Assembly (NCBI GenBank): GCA_023431725.1 | Contig: JAEYVN010000511.1 | Span: forward strand, 1-5,474 | Direction: 5' to 3' | DNA length: 5,474 nt | Source: Pseudomonadota bacterium | GTDB lineage: Bacteria; Pseudomonadota; Alphaproteobacteria; Rhizobiales; Xanthobacteraceae | Part shown: positions 5,293 to 5,474 of the stretch, in pieces | Position numbering within the stretch: the first letter of the stretch is position 1 | Layout: the number at the start of each line of letters is the position of its first letter | Position numbers and translations under genes: made by a program | Notes under the pieces: model-generated | Databases searched by the model: none | What the model saw: the letters and a program-made list of their open reading frames with translations, nothing else | What the model was told of the DNA's origin: nothing

Positions 5293-5474
5293 ATGAATTG
5301 GATCGAAGCAAGCATCATCCTGTTTGGCGGCCTGTGTTTCGTCATGGCACTGGGCGTGCCGGTCGCCCTCTCCTTCATCGCGATCAATCTTGTCGGCGCA
5401 TGGATCTTCCTCGGCGGTGAATCCGGGATGATCCAGATGAATCGCAACGCGGTGCAATCGGTCACCGCCTTCGC
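5293..5474 (+). CDS. TRAP transporter large permease subunit, DctM family, N-terminal 60 codons (truncated by window end)
   Basis: The start of the large channel subunit, which couples ion movement to solute import and is normally about 425-440 residues with many membrane helices. Visible are a first hydrophobic segment (residues 5-20, ASIILFGGLCFVMALG), the family motif GVPVALSF (21-28) and a second hydrophobic stretch to about residue 40. ATG 5293 follows the dctQ stop by 4 bases. A GAGGAGG at 5265-5271 inside the end of dctQ is 21 bases away, too far for a classical site, so translation is probably coupled to dctQ. Its position directly after DctQ makes the DctM assignment firm despite the short fragment. 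Confidence 0.88.
   Translation, partial: MNWIEASIILFGGLCFVMALGVPVALSFIAINLVGAWIFLGGESGMIQMNRNAVQSVTAF

Overview
The window looks like chromosomal DNA from an alphaproteobacterium, most likely of the Bradyrhizobium/Rhodopseudomonas/Afipia type. That guess rests on moderately high GC, codon use rich in GCC/GGC/CTC/CGC, and protein style. No taxonomic marker is present, so it is an inference. Every clear gene belongs to one of two functional blocks that diverge from a 126-bp intergenic region (1373-1498).

Left block (minus strand, 1372 down to 1 and beyond): the first 457 codons of a thiamine-diphosphate-dependent 2-oxoacid:ferredoxin oxidoreductase alpha subunit, of the indolepyruvate oxidoreductase (IorA) type. 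Its 3' end is outside the window.

Right block (plus strand, 1499-5474): a TRAP-type (DctP-Q-M) transporter locus with an unusual layout. Three tandem, closely related periplasmic solute-binding proteins (1499-2464, 2633-3601, 3751-4716; about 75-81% identical in mature sequence by hand alignment) are followed by one small permease gene (DctQ family, 4776-5288) and the start of one large permease gene (DctM family, from 5293). Each binding protein has its own signal peptide, its own Shine-Dalgarno sequence and its own downstream inverted repeat.

Regulation: the first two binding-protein genes are each preceded by an almost identical 20-bp AT-rich palindrome, TATATTC(A/G)AAAGAATATAAT, ending 27-33 bases before the start codon. 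This is a strong candidate operator for an unseen regulator. The first copy lies in the divergent intergenic region and could also control the oxidoreductase. The third binding protein lacks the element and probably belongs with dctQM, from which it is separated by a hairpin without a U-tract.

Working model (inference): a sodium- or proton-driven TRAP importer with three ligand-tuned binding proteins brings in organic acids, plausibly arylpyruvates or related aromatic or 2-oxo acids, and the divergent IorA-type enzyme oxidatively decarboxylates them to acyl-CoA. The substrate is not proven by the sequence.
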